This document shows, piece after piece, positions 47,023-58,850 of a DNA stretch of 64,000 bases (position 1 is its first letter; every line of letters begins with the position of its first letter). The notes under the pieces are model-generated. The model was not told the origin of the DNA. It did no database searches and worked only from the letters and a program-made list of their open reading frames with translations. A program made the translations under genes and the position numbers. Source of the stretch: Polytrichum commune (lineage: Eukaryota > Streptophyta > Polytrichopsida > Polytrichales > Polytrichaceae). Location of the stretch: assembly GCA_950295325.1 (NCBI GenBank), contig OX485806.1:15190001-15254000 (forward strand), written 5' to 3'.

Positions 47023-48010
47023 ACTATGCACTAAATTGTTGTACTTAGGGCCACTTCACACATTAGGCTGAAGGCCCTTGACCATGGCAATGTGAGAGCT
47101 CTCATTGGTCGAAAAGGCGGAGACCGTCGAAGTTCACTTCACACTAGGAGGTGAAGGCCTAAAGGCCCAAAGAAAAGTTCGTGGATGAAAAGTCTACATG
47201 GAGTCCTACGTGGTAGGTTGTGGATAAGGGTGCATGGTCTACCGGAATTTGTGTCAAGCCCACCTCCAAGAGGTTGGCCTGAAGAAAATTCCGGGAGACC
47301 ATGACCTTTTTTAATATATTTTTCTTCCAATAGGACATATTTCAGGATAGGTTTCAGGACAGATTTCAAGGCATGTTCTAGAATAGATTCTAGGATAGAC
47401 AAACACCACCAACTAATTCTCTTAAATTGATAAAGTTTGAGACATGTTTTATTAAACCAAATCCTCCCCTCTTTTTCCGCCAACAAAATATGTAATGGTC
47501 CCGCAACATGGTCCATTCTCACTTCACACTATGCTTGAGGGCCCGTGACTACATAAAACGGCTTTCCCAACACTCATGGTACGGCCTTTGGATGGGAGTC
47601 AAGGGTCCTCATCATTACAAGGTCACGGCTCTTGGCTCATGTGTGAAGTGGCCCTTAGTGTCCCTAATCCGTTCGTCTTGCTTGATGCTAATTTGTAAAT
47701 GGCCCATGTGGTGTAAGCGTCGCCAACACTAAGTGTAAACCCTAGCATTATTATAGATGTACAATGTTGCAATTACTGTCGCTTATTGTGTGGTTTTTCA
47801 TCCAAAATTCATTTATCCATTGTAATATTCCATTACAAGAGTGCTAGGCTGCAAAATCTACCAAACTTTGTTTCAGTAATTGGCATGGATTTCATCCAAA
47901 TTTCAACTATCCATGATAGTAGTTGTAAACTTATTCATACAAAGTGTCATTAAAGAAGTTACCACAATGGCATAAAATACCACGTGACACTAAATAACAT
48001 ATTTATTGTA
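47023..48010. mobile_element. MITE family M-B, copy M5, interrupted by H1d
   Basis: The left end (47023-47047) and the part from 47655 to about 48010 together match M4 at 28667-28986. Shared blocks include CGCCAACACTAAGTGTAAAC-like, TACCACAATGGCATAAAATA and a closing CACTAAATAA. The two parts are separated by H1d, whose TTA duplication falls in the TTAGTGT motif of M5. Confidence 0.6.
47048..47654. mobile_element. PIF/Harbinger-like MITE family H1, copy H1d
   Basis: A 607-bp copy with GGGCCACTTCACACATTAGG on the left and the inverse of GGGCCACTTCACACATGAGC on the right. The duplication TTA is exact at 47045-47047 and 47655-47657. The interior is collinear with H1a and H1b, including a poly-pyrimidine TCCCCTCTTTTTCCG block near 47463. 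It is nested in M5. Confidence 0.86.
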
Positions 48011-49822
48011 GATTGGGATCTTCCATCAAAGTCGCGTGTTTCCATAATGTGCACAAACTCACTCAGTTGGTTACACGACTACACCGTAATTGGCATTGAG
48101 CATCACCTACTATTCGGAGTTAATACAATGGTGTAATTTTTGCCAAGAATATAAATTTCTACCAAGTGAAGTCAATTATGTTGTATAATGCCCATACAAC
48201 GCACTTAGTCTTTCTTGACAAAAGAATTGAAATCTATAGTAAGATGTCATAGCGTTGCGTAAGTCCAAATAGAATAACATATATACACTATATACCATAA
48301 AATGGAGGAGTGGAAACGACAAAGTTGAGGGTGAAAAGGTGAGACATACCACTCTTCTTCATGACACATGTTGAAAATGAAAAGCAATGAATGCCATAGC
48401 AAAATGATGGGTTCCACTACATGTTTTGCATGTAATGGCAAGGACAATTATTAGGATATATCCGAAGAACATGTCAATGGACTTATGAGAAGATTTTCAT
48501 GAAAAAAATTGTGTCTTTGAATCTTGCAAACCTTTATCAGTCGTATGCATGCATTTCAATAAGTTTGGAACCAAACGTGCATTGAAGGCATGCAACAAGT
48601 GCATACAATATCTTTGAAACGTGGGTTTAAGAGGTTCAACCTATTTTGGAGTACATTTGGTGTAGTGGTATGCATGATCAGCAAATTGGCTTTGGCATCA
48701 TATGAACATATTATAAATTTTTATAATTACTTACCCCTATCTTCCTAAATCCGTTCTCCTAAAGCCCTCCCCCCCCCCCTTCCCTTCCCCACTTCTCTAA
48801 TGCAAATGGCTCCGATTTGCGCCCACAATCAACACTGGTTTCTCCCAACCCCGCCCTTGCATTCTAATCTTCCCATGGTCTTGCAGTCCATGAGGCAACA
48901 TTGAAGTGTCTTGGTCATGGAATAATCGCAGTTATGATATTTCTCTTCAAAGCTCGTGCATCTACTCCATGAGACCATCGATGTCGGTGAGTTGAAGAAA
49001 ACGTTGGAGTTTTTGGTTTTCGTTTCGTGCCGCATGAGTTCAAGAGCTTTTGTCTGTTCTAACAAAACTAGTCATGAAGCTTGGTGCGATGCTATTTATG
49101 TTGGATTGACTCATAGGAATCACACTATGAGATTTGCATAATTTAGGGGTGTAGAAAACCGAGCAACTCTTGAGGCTGTCTTTGTTCGGATTTGGTGTGT
49201 TGGTGAAGGGTTTGTTTTTTACGACAATTTCCTTGCCCAACATGGAAGTTGCTCCCCTACCACCAACCATGAGGATTCTCTCACTAGAGAAAGCGGACGA
49301 GTTGGTAATGTTTCCCTTAGGGTTTTATGATTTACTTTGATTCTTGACAAATATGGAAGGAAAGAGAAAGTTTGCATTTTTCTTTCTTTGAATGGTTGTA
49401 ATAAGTGTGGAGTTCCCAACGTTCACAAATATCTCTATTCCTCCTTTTATGAAAAAGATATTATAAAAGCACCGCTCACAAATATCTTCAATTTGCCACA
49501 TGCCAAGGGAGAGGGCCGAGCACTTGTAAAGGCAGGGCCCCACTAGGTACCCCACCTAGGTTCACATCATTCAATCCACCCGCTTGTGTATCTTTTAATG
49601 CCCTTCAATATGGTGGGAAGGGTCCTCGTGTTTGATATTCTTGTTTTGTCACTAAGTTCGAGGCATCTATAATCGATAAAATAAGAGAGTTTGCATTTGT
49701 TTACGAGGAGTAGTAGCGGGGAATTGTTTTTCGTGTGAAGAGAAACAAATTCTAAAGAGAATGCAATTTTAAGGAGAATGTAGTAAAGTTTAGGGAAAAG
49801 CATAGTCAGTCAATCAATAAGT
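48011..49822. other. No recognised gene; weak exon-like segment
   Basis: Around 48890-49550 the plus strand is less AT-rich and has protein-like frames: 48956-49141 (TIDVGELKKTLEFLVF) and 49337-49546 (LNGCNKCGVPNVHKYLY). A splice-acceptor-like TCTTGCAG lies at about 48881-48888. No family is recognised and the frames are not joined by obvious splice sites. A C11 run is at 48769-48779. Confidence 0.3.
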
Positions 49823-51853
49823 CACCCCCCCCCCCCGGGTAGTTTACTTAGTGCATTTTAAAAACGACATGCGGCATAATATAGGGAGGATTAAAATCCT
49901 ATGCCATAAAATTTATAAAATGTATCCAAATAATGAAGGGTCCATTAAAAGTAGACAATCGCATTACAAGTAAGGTAGATAGGTTTAAAATGTGGGTTAT
50001 TCCTTTTTGTAAAAATAATATAGGGGCTAAAAATAAGGATCCTATGATGGATGTTAAGTAGGATCAATTTTGTACGCATGCCTCATGAGTGATGGATGAA
50101 AAATGCCTCATTGTTTGCCCAAATGGATGAAAATTGTAGCACTCGTTACTGGTTGTCCTACACAACCGTGTGTAAAAAATGCCTAGGGTTTTGTTTCTTC
50201 CTTGAGTACGCTGTCTTTTGAACAACTTTTTGTTGAAGCTTCTCCTTGTTGAAGCTTATGGTAGCAAAGTCCAGCAAATGTGTCTTGTTATAATTGGTTT
50301 AGGATCTCCTTTTTAGAGTCTCCTTTATAATTGTTTTAGGATCAGGGGTAGTTGTGAAGTTCCGTATAGGGTTTCGATTTTGTTGGTGGAAGGTCTTACG
50401 GTTGTTTTGGAGGCGGTTTAGGGTTTAGAGTTTCCGTGTGCGGCTTGTGATTGATTGTTCCGCTTCTGATGGGCAATTATTTTGGTGTTTACGGATGGCA
50501 ACTCAAGTGAAGATGTGGATTATGGAGGGCGATTATGTTGTGCCGTAGTATTACAGGAAGTTGAAGGGTTTTTAGGAGGTTTCGTATGCCTCGCTCAGGG
50601 TTCATTTGGGAGAGAAATCGGCGTTGGATCTTGAGTTGTTGCCACACCCAACAACATTGGGATTGCATGGACCTCACCGATGAGGAACACACCTCCAATT
50701 TGAAGTTTCTCCTGTATTTGGCCGTCATCAACAACTCCACAAAAGAATTTTGTGGGCAAGATGGTGGAATTTTGTGCGGTTTGGCTCACACAAGCCGATG
50801 TCACTACGTTTCCTCCACACCGGCGTGCATTTCGAGGGTTGGCAATCGTCGACATCTTCAACGCCCACATGGAGCTGCTATGTAAGTCGTGGGTTTTGAA
50901 TAACCTGATTGCCTTCGCACAAGGTCTTTTGCACGCCTCAACGTAACATGCCTCTATGCAATCCATTTGCACCTCAAATCAGAGTGGAAAGAGAATATTT
51001 TGTCTGTCATGGTGATGGTTCGGTTGACAATCTGGGAGTATGGGTAACCCCTACCCTTAGATATTGACATTTGAATGTTTCTTTGTTGTAAATCGCTTGA
51101 TTCTCTGGTGCATGATATGACACATGGGACAAAGGTTACCCAGACATGGTTACATAAGTTTGTTTTGTTTTTCATACCTTAAATCCACCTACACAGACTT
51201 GTAGGGAACCAAAAGACTTTTGCGTAGCTGCAATGATTGTGGTTTTTGTGTTTGGGTCAGAATTTTATGAAGCGGGTGTTGTGTTTCTACTCTAAGCCTT
51301 CTTTTTTGATGCATGAAGATTATGTTCTATGAACTGTAAAACTACAAATTTTAAAGCAAATTTAGATTGTATTGTGCTTAAGCACCCTTGTGTTCTTCAT
51401 CATTTGCAATTGTATGATATCATTCAGGTTATGGTCTTGGAATGATATCATTCATGTCATGGTATCACACTTGTTCTTATGTGATGTGGTTAACGATACA
51501 CAAATTTTGCAGAAGTTAAGATTTGTTTTGGTAAGCACAAGTCTTTCACATGTATGATAAGTTTTTGCATGTAGATTTTGCAATGGTATGTATGCTTTAT
51601 GCTTTTTTATTGCCATGTTTTCCCCCACCACTTTTGCATTGCATACACTTTTAAATTATTATTTTTTAATTTTAAATGAATGTAAACTACAAAAAAATGC
51701 AATGACATGGGCAATATAAGTAATGGTAGGGTGCAAAATAAATAAGCTATTTTATAGAAATAAGTAATCATAGGGAGATTTTAATTCATGCCCTTAAACA
51801 AATACCCCTTTGTTGCACGTGGTACACAAAAATCCTATAGAGTGACCTACCCA
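49823..51853. mobile_element. hAT-like element T5, about 2.0 kb
   Basis: Left end CAC, then a C12 run (49825-49836), then GGGTAGTTTACTTAGTGCAT; right end the inverse of GGGTAGGTCACTCTATAGGA. The outer roughly 200 bp at each side match T4 (17603-18256) in reverse orientation, including CGGCATAATATAGG and TAAGTAATGGTAGGGTGC. The interior differs completely from T4 and holds a coding-like piece near 50586-50946. No clean 8-bp duplication is visible, so one end may be eroded. No transposase recognised. Confidence 0.7.
50586..50946 (+). pseudogene. Coding-like cargo inside T5 (possible captured gene fragment)
   Basis: Two overlapping plus-strand frames look protein-like: 50586-50885 (HTSNLKFLLYLAVINNSTKE) and 50752-50946 (KMVEFCAVWLTQADVTTFPP, then AIVDIFNAHMELLCKSWVLN). 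A single shift near 50750-50760 would join them. A splice-donor consensus GTAAGT starts at 50882. This sequence has no match in T4, which has the same ends. No family is recognised; it resembles the gene fragments carried by Pack-type elements, as an inference. Confidence 0.35.
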
Positions 51854-52350
51854 AGGTTACCCCATAACCGCTCTTCTAAGTGCTAATCCTTGACTAGCAC
51901 AATTGTCAAAATGCTTGTGAGGGTAACCAATCACAAGCCGCCACCACATAAACTTTAACTCCATTCACCTAAATATTATAGACCTCATCCATGTCAACAA
52001 TTACATGACCCTAGTGAGTGGTTAAATGGACATGGTTGACTATACATGCCTCGACCTTAAGTAAACAAATTAAGTCTCAATACTAAGTATCGACAAGTAC
52101 AATGAATTGTCATAGTAATGTGGGATACTATTTGGAGTTCCACATCGCTGTTTTTATGAATCAACAATCTCGTTCAATTGTTCTCGTTTCATTAACATGA
52201 AAAGTAGTTGTCATTTGGAAGTCGTTGGCATGAGATCTGAGCAAATTAGGTCAACATGTTTGTATATAGTGTTAGAAAAATAAAGATTGTAGACACTCTG
52301 TAAATAAGTTCACAAAATACGAACTATGCACCGTTTGCGTGTGCATGTAC
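51854..52350. other. No recognisable gene
   Basis: AT-rich DNA between T5 and the LINE copy 3 region. No motif or repeat relation found. Confidence 0.5.
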
Positions 52351-55100
52351 GTTGCTTAGATCTCCGAATTTCCAATTGCAATTTCAAGTCTGTAAACTGA
52401 AAATGTCAGGGATTTCACAGTATGTGCAATACGAGAGAGAGAGAGTTCCGGGTCAAGGCAACAATGGATCCGCAAAAGGAGGTCACGCCCAAATGCAAGA
52501 ACAGATCGTGCAATAAGACACTCGGATCGACAGCGCATCCGATAGATGTGAAAGCTAACAGATCACAGCACAAATGCAAAGACAGGCTTGGAGCCAAAGT
52601 GAGCAAACGAGATGTGTATCAGCAGCCAGCAACCACTATTGTAAGGAGTACACACCACAGCATGCAGCTGTTGCTGCTTGAGCCACATCGCAACAAGAAG
52701 TAATGTATAAACAAACTCGTCCTTGATCCGAGAGCCCAAGGCGAAGGAGACAGAAGGCAAGCTACCGCCTCTGAACCCATATCCAATAGATAACAGACCA
52801 TCAGAGCAGAGCGGAGGAATTGAGCAACTACGCCGACATGAAGAGTGTGTAAGGAGACGATGAACCCCAACAGACACAAAACTTACACAGATTGTATCAA
52901 ATCTTTTGCTCTCACTCATTTTCTCTTTTGCATTCTCCAACAAAGCATACGCACAGTATGCCCTCACAAAGCTCAACCCTCATTCCGTCATTAAGAGATA
53001 TCCCCACTATCTACTGAAATTCCCATGCGGCTTCTCCAACAAGCCTACGAAACCCTTACGTAACCCAAAATCTCACTTCAAATCTTCCATCTCCAGGAAA
53101 CCTCCGCCTACACTCCCTGGACAACTCTCTTTAAATTACCCCCTTCCACAACTCCACACCCAGCTCCACCACTAGGAAAAAATAATTAAAAAAATAAAAA
53201 TAAAACATCCATCTCCAGATTGCCAGATAGCCGAAACCTACAAAATCACATCTAACCTTGCTCCTACATTCCACCAATGCATGTCCCACTACACTCCCCC
53301 CTCTAAGTGCCCCAGATCCAACCATTACGGATCGACACCGCAACCTTCGTTTTTCTTTCCCGACTTGAGCTCACACGGACACACCTCCAACAGAAACGAA
53401 TCGGTGCAGATAACATCAACACTCACCCTCGGCACCACCGCAAGATGACAAGCCACGCTCCTCAATACTGCTTCACCTACATGATACATCAGGCGCCTCC
53501 CTGCATCTACACCACCCAACCCAACATTGTATCCCACCAGTAAGTCCACTCACACACACTTCTCTCTCTCCGCCCCCCCCACAAAGCAAAGTTAGCGAAT
53601 AGCTCAACAACCCCTGCATTCATACAAATCCACACAAGAACATCCACAAAGAAAGCCTCACACAAACTCAACATTGTAAAAACTCCACTATGTGCAAGCT
53701 CCAACGGACTCTGCGTCCCCAATCCAAAATACAATAGAGCAGCAGAATCATTAAATCAATACTCTCTCCGCAAATCTGCTCCCGAACCCTCATCACAACA
53801 AAGACTCAATATGGCACAAATACCTCCATTACCAATCCCACAAAACCTAAGCCCCGATCCACACGAACCTACAAAGCTCAGTGACCTACACATCGTCCTC
53901 CTCGCCTTGTCATGAGCAACGGTCATCACAAATGCCCAGCACCAAACAAAGCAAAACACACACAAAAGCACCAATACCAATACTTTTACCTGGCATCATT
54001 GACAATCTCCTACAAACAGCAACAACGCTCCAAGCACTTACCATCACCACCAATCCTCAAAAAGACCCACACACCTCAATAACAACATAAGCCCACAAAA
54101 AAATGAAGTCGCACACCAAAACCAACACCCTTGCCTGGCAACAACGATAGTTTTCTACAAACATCAACAACGCTCCGAGCACGAGCACTCACCACCAATT
54201 TACAAAAAATCCCACATACGTCAGTCAAGCAAAAACCCACCAAAAAAACAAGGACTCACCTAGCACTGCCGCACAAGGCAGCCTCGATCCACCCAGCCAG
54301 CATCTGCACCCACACACCACACAACGACCTCAGATGCAAGAATTTAAGTCCAAAATTCACAATCTTCCAAGCACCAACAATCGCATCAACCCCTTTGAGT
54401 CGAACGCAATGCTTAAACAGCCCAAGCATGGAAGCAGACAACATGCTAAAGAACGACGACAATCCAAGGAGGGAAGCAAATAACCTCCAGAAGAACGACA
54501 TCAGACCAAGATAGTGCGACACCAACGCTATGATGCCCGAAATGACAGCTGAGGACATGCAACCACGCCATCGCCAACTAAGCACCAACAACTTGCCAGA
54601 GACCAATGTAAGGAGAACCCACGTACCGCAGAAGAACATTGACCCGGAGACCACTGCAAAGGAGACTTTTAGCGCATCTGGACAAGCGCAGAAGAGAGTA
54701 CAAGAACAAAGGGAAGAAATAACTCATCCTGAGAAGCTAAATTCCGCACGAAACCACACATAATCCCCGCCCCACAACAGCTCCAGTACGTCGGAACGCT
54801 CCACCGAACATGCAGCTCAACAAGTCAAATCAGCAGCTGACCCAAACTCCACAAGCCCCATGGCTAATAAGGCCACGATTGACAAATAGCTTGACATCAA
54901 ATGCATGGCAATCCTCTCCGAGTAGCAAACTCCCATCAACACCGAACGCCGAGCTTTTCCACAGCAGCCAACAAACAGCCCAGCTTGGCCCCCTCTCCAT
55001 GACATTGACATCGACATGCAGTTGGAAGACGTCTCCCTCGAACACGGTGGGAGCTCACTCCAATTATCCAACTCGAACATGTACCTAGCTGGGAATCAAA
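52351..55100 (+). repeat. LINE copy 3, 5' region (A+C-rich)
   Basis: From about 52880 the plus strand is strongly A+C rich, as in the other LINE segments. Open pieces such as 54131-54514, 54530-54763 and 54810-55088 follow each other in different frames, are rich in S/T/P/N/Q, and have no known domain. The minus-strand frames are shadows of this bias. I infer a long 5' UTR or N-terminal ORF1 part of the LINE whose ORF1 and endonuclease follow. The start at about 52351 is set by the composition change only. Confidence 0.4.
53971..54232. repeat. Direct repeat, about 145-bp period, two copies
   Basis: Unit 1 (53971-54086) and unit 2 (54122-54232) share CCTGGCA, CTACAAACA-CAACAACGCTCC and CACCACCAAT, then AAA-CCCACA. 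Indels make it imperfect. It lies in the 5' region of LINE copy 3. Confidence 0.65.
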
Positions 55101-55181
55101 TACAAACAATCCACAAAGAAAGGAGGTCAGATCAACACGCATAGCGCGAAGAGAAAAAAATCGGAGGCGGATGAAGGCACT

Positions 55182-56460
55182 GTGACCTTCAACCCAAGAA
55201 TTGTAGCAGAAGGCACACAAAGCCACACATGTCATAAGGCTGCAATTCCTAGCATTGAAATTGTTGCTGTAATGCGGTTTGAATATCCCACAATTCAAAG
55301 GAGCAAATCTATTTTGTTAGAGACACGTACAGATGAGGAATTTTTGACCATGGGGACACCTCTCATCAAAATTGAAGAATTATGTACACTTCATAGAGCA
55401 TTCCCAAGGGTGAAACAACATGAGTGTCCCGATGCGGTGCCGGGGTACCATTTACATCTTACACAAATTCCAAGACAAGAGAAGACGAATCAGGAGACCA
55501 TGTTTTCCAATGGGTTTCACAAACACCATAAGATTTGACGCCGGATTCAAGGACGTGAACAAGGAAGAAGCTTGGAGTGCTTGCCTTGACTAGCTACATA
55601 AGATGAACATTCTTCTTGGCACAAAATACTCAAGACCTATTCCCAATAGGTCTTGGGTTGAAGCAAGTCGCCAAGAATTGGGCAAATTTTCTTAAACTCC
55701 ACCTCAAATACCCACTCATCGACGGATTGGCGCTATTGAGAGGCAACCATGCATTTGTGATGGAACTAGAGGATGGAGAACGAGTCATTGGAAAGGTTGA
55801 AAAAATATTTGAGCTAGTCACAAAGGTGAGAACGTCCAACTCCACATCAAGGGCGACACATTCCGGGAGCATACCGTGGCAAGCATCTTCAACACACTAG
55901 CAAGGGAGAGCTATTATGAAGGCAAACAACACAAATTCTTTACCTTGACTAAACCGTATATAGAGAAAGATTATGTGTTCTTCACACTAGCCACCAAAGA
56001 GGCTAGGAATTCAATCTTGAAATATGGCATAGTCTATAAACCATGAGCAACTCAAAGTTAGTGTAATTCACAACCGGGAAGTTGGAAATCCTTCTTACCT
56101 CCGCATTGGTACTGAGCTAGGTGTCAACAATCCGCCATAGTTAAAAGCCTTCAAAAAACTTTTTGACAAAGATAACATAATAGGTGTGAGCTTCTGACAT
56201 ACCCCAAAGCACAAGATAGACATGCCAGGTGGTGTCATGTTCAATGTCTTAATGTTGCGGTTTACACCAATTGGTTAAACAAATTGGCATTCACACTCGG
56301 GAGGTGTGTTGAATTCATTCCCCACCATGGAAGCATCGATGGCTCGGCGCTAAATCCAACCGCCATTTGCCTAGCTCAAGGTCCAACTCGTGAGGCAATT
56401 GCTCAAAAGATCCAAGCAATGCATAACTCCACATATTCCAACCCCCAATTCCAATAACAC
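55182..56460 (+). pseudogene. LINE copy 3 ORF1-like protein, frameshifted
   Basis: A coherent protein can be followed through frame changes. From 55182 it is open for 118 codons. A piece from about 55730 has NHAFVMELEDGERVIGKVEK; after a shift near 55840 comes FREHTVASIFNTLARESYYE and TKEARNSILKYGIVYKP. Then SYLRIGTELGVNN near 56100 and, after another shift, HVQCLNVAVYTNWLNKLAFT and SIDGSALNPTAICLAQGPTR, closing near 56458. By position (upstream of the endonuclease) it is the nucleic-acid-binding ORF1 product, but no zinc knuckle or RRM motif is evident. At least three shifts and two stops. Confidence 0.55.
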
Positions 56461-57070
56461 TTAAATTGCACAATGCAAGTTTGGGAGGAGAAGATTGATG
56501 GTATCTTCGATCAACCTCAATACAGACAAACAGATGGAAGTGGCTACTGACACACTCAAGGCACAAATTGTGAGCATCATCACAACCATGGGAGTATTGG
56601 GTATGGAGTTTCAACTCACAAACCAACAATTGCAAGCCATAGCACAAACCTTGGCCACCATCATATCAAGTCTACCGGCACCTTCACATTCAATTGCACA
56701 CCCCTCGATGCACAAGGGAGGAGCACAACTCCAACTTCAAGCACCCCCAGGCTTCCTCAACCAACCTCCTTCTATCAACCACCTCCATGGCTACAACAAC
56801 TACAATCAAATTAACCCCTTGCAAACACTCCCACACCTCATTGGATATGCTAAACTCCTTAGTACGTACCAACCCCCCATCTCATATACACCTTAATAAT
56901 CTCCATGAGCCCCGTCCCCAAAAAATGCAATCTAGTTGTCCAAAAGGTTTCCCAACCAAGAGCGTCATCATATTAAAACGCCTTCAAGCTCTCCCACCCC
57001 TGTTAGACCCCCCAAAGACTCACTGCCCTATCAATCAAACTCTTACTGCCTCCCAAATCCCTTAACACAT
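56461..57070 (+). pseudogene. LINE copy 3, ORF1 C-terminal or linker region
   Basis: Two overlapping frames, 56495-56896 and 56694-57065, carry a short helical part (MEFQLTNQQLQAIAQTLATI) followed by P/S/T/N-rich sequence. The layout resembles an ORF1 C-terminus. A frameshift between them is likely. No domain is recognised. Confidence 0.4.
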
Positions 57071-57292
57071 CATGCAAGAACGATATGACCACATCACATC
57101 TAACATATCAATGGGCATCGCACCCTCACAATCCACACTCCAACAAATATTCCTTACCTACCCACTTGACATCATAAGAGAATCCCTAAAAATCTTGGAA
57201 CCAATCCACAATTTCTCTCACAAACCACACCAAAACCCCAACCTACCGACAATTCAACTTACAAACCCAACCTTGGTTATATACTCTAACCC

Positions 57293-58140
57293 CATCACAT
57301 GCATAACATGGAATTGTGGACACATTAATCTAAGCATACAAAACGTTCACCATCACTACTCATATCTATATAAGAAAATTTCCAAAGATAAATCTACTAA
57401 ATACATTAGCATGCAATACCCATCCTATAAATAACATACAATAACACAATCGATATTCTTACATGTCTAAGACAACCCTACATCCAATACGCTCCCACAA
57501 GGGGTGGCCTACTCACTATGATACACAAATCCATCACCTTCTCTCATAACACCTAAAGAATAACAACACCTATCAAACTTACCCTATATACAAATCATCC
57601 CAATCGCCAACAAACTTCTTACCCCCGCAATAGTAATCCATATGTATATGGCAACACATGACAAAGACATACACTCAATACCCCTCATCCGACAAACAAT
57701 AAAAGAAACACATAACAAATACCCAACCCATCTCCCAATACTTACTAGAGACTTTAACGAAGGTATTTTTCTTATGGGGCGCCACAACCAACAATATATA
57801 AGACCACCAACAAATGACGATAAAGAATGGCAAGTATTTACCAAGGAGTTGCAACTCTCACCAATCCTTAACATGACACCACTCACTAGACAAGGTGGAC
57901 CCAACTATGCCCACACTAGCCTAATAGACAGATACTACATCCTCACATCCATGCAACCAACCATCAATGCAGTACCAACATGCAACTCCACCTTAACGCG
58001 GACGACTTCCAAGTATCTCTACAATCCCCCCCCCCCCCCCCCCGGCGGCAGTTCATTGTCCACGTGCCCCTCACACCATCAAGGAACAAAACCCCTCAAT
58101 TTACATACCCCATACCATAAAAAGAAAAAGAAAAACATAT
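57293..58140 (+). pseudogene. LINE copy 3 endonuclease domain, decayed
   Basis: Apurinic-type endonuclease of LINE ORF2. ITCITWNCGHI begins at 57293 (the family's W-N motif). After shifts, RGGLLTMIHKSI lies near 57500. The longest open piece, 57642-58142, carries YPTHLPILTRDFNEGIFLMG (the G-D-F-N strand, with R for G), then KEWQVFTKELQLSPILN and TSLIDRYYI near the C-terminus. Just after, a C18 run (58026-58043) gives polyproline, as in the 3' parts of the other LINE copies. The final S-D-H motif is not seen. Shifts and stops make it inactive. Confidence 0.82.
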
Positions 58141-58850
58141 AAAGCTTACTCATCAAATTCAATAATTTAAACTTCATAAATATCTCACAACTCACTAGCC
58201 TGCTACAACCAAGCACATCCCTCTCCCCTGAAAATTGGCTAGAATCGCACAAAAAACAAAACAACAACAACAACAACAAAAACCTCATAATAGACTCCAT
58301 CAGTGAAACCGCCATACAAACCTACGATGCACCTTCTTAGATCATTGTGATGGTGTGTAGGTTAGAGTGATTCGGTTGTTTGACATGGTTGCCATAGAAG
58401 ACGTTTAACTAGGGTTGCAAGAAGTTAGAGTCGTGAATATAGATAAAGGTTATAATATAGCATATTCAAGAGCAACAACATTTAGGATGGGTAGATCAAC
58501 ATGTTAACTTTGACCAGGAGGTTGGGAGCGAGAATCTTTGTTAACAAAAATTAATATCAAATATTTGTTCAAAAAATTCCAACATACCCCCACCACCCAA
58601 TACCAATGACCCACTTGAAATACAACTATGGCTAGACACCCCGACAAACATAGCAAAAAATGCCAAAGCCAAAGCCTACAAAATCACCACTCTACAACCA
58701 ACCAAAATTGCAAGAAAACACTAAAAAACACATATTCGTTCTCGACCAAAAAACCCAAAAATTTACATATTGCAACGTCATAAATCACTGCTCACTTACT
58801 TCTAGGCATCCTACACGCAACTTTATGTTGCGGAGTGTGGCACTCTAATA
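58141..58850 (+). pseudogene. LINE copy 3, remnant downstream of the endonuclease
   Basis: A+C-rich sequence continues to about 58330, is interrupted by an AT-rich insert to about 58560, and resumes to about 58850. No reverse transcriptase motif is visible, so the element is truncated after the endonuclease or the RT has been lost. Confidence 0.45.

Noticed and set aside
49815-51865. 8-bp target duplication for T5
   Set aside because: CAATAAGT on the left has no counterpart next to the right end.
52563-54654. Minus-strand frames of 86-137 codons rich in C, V, L, G and W
   Set aside because: Antisense of the A+C-rich LINE sense strand, which is poor in stop codons on the complement; no domain.
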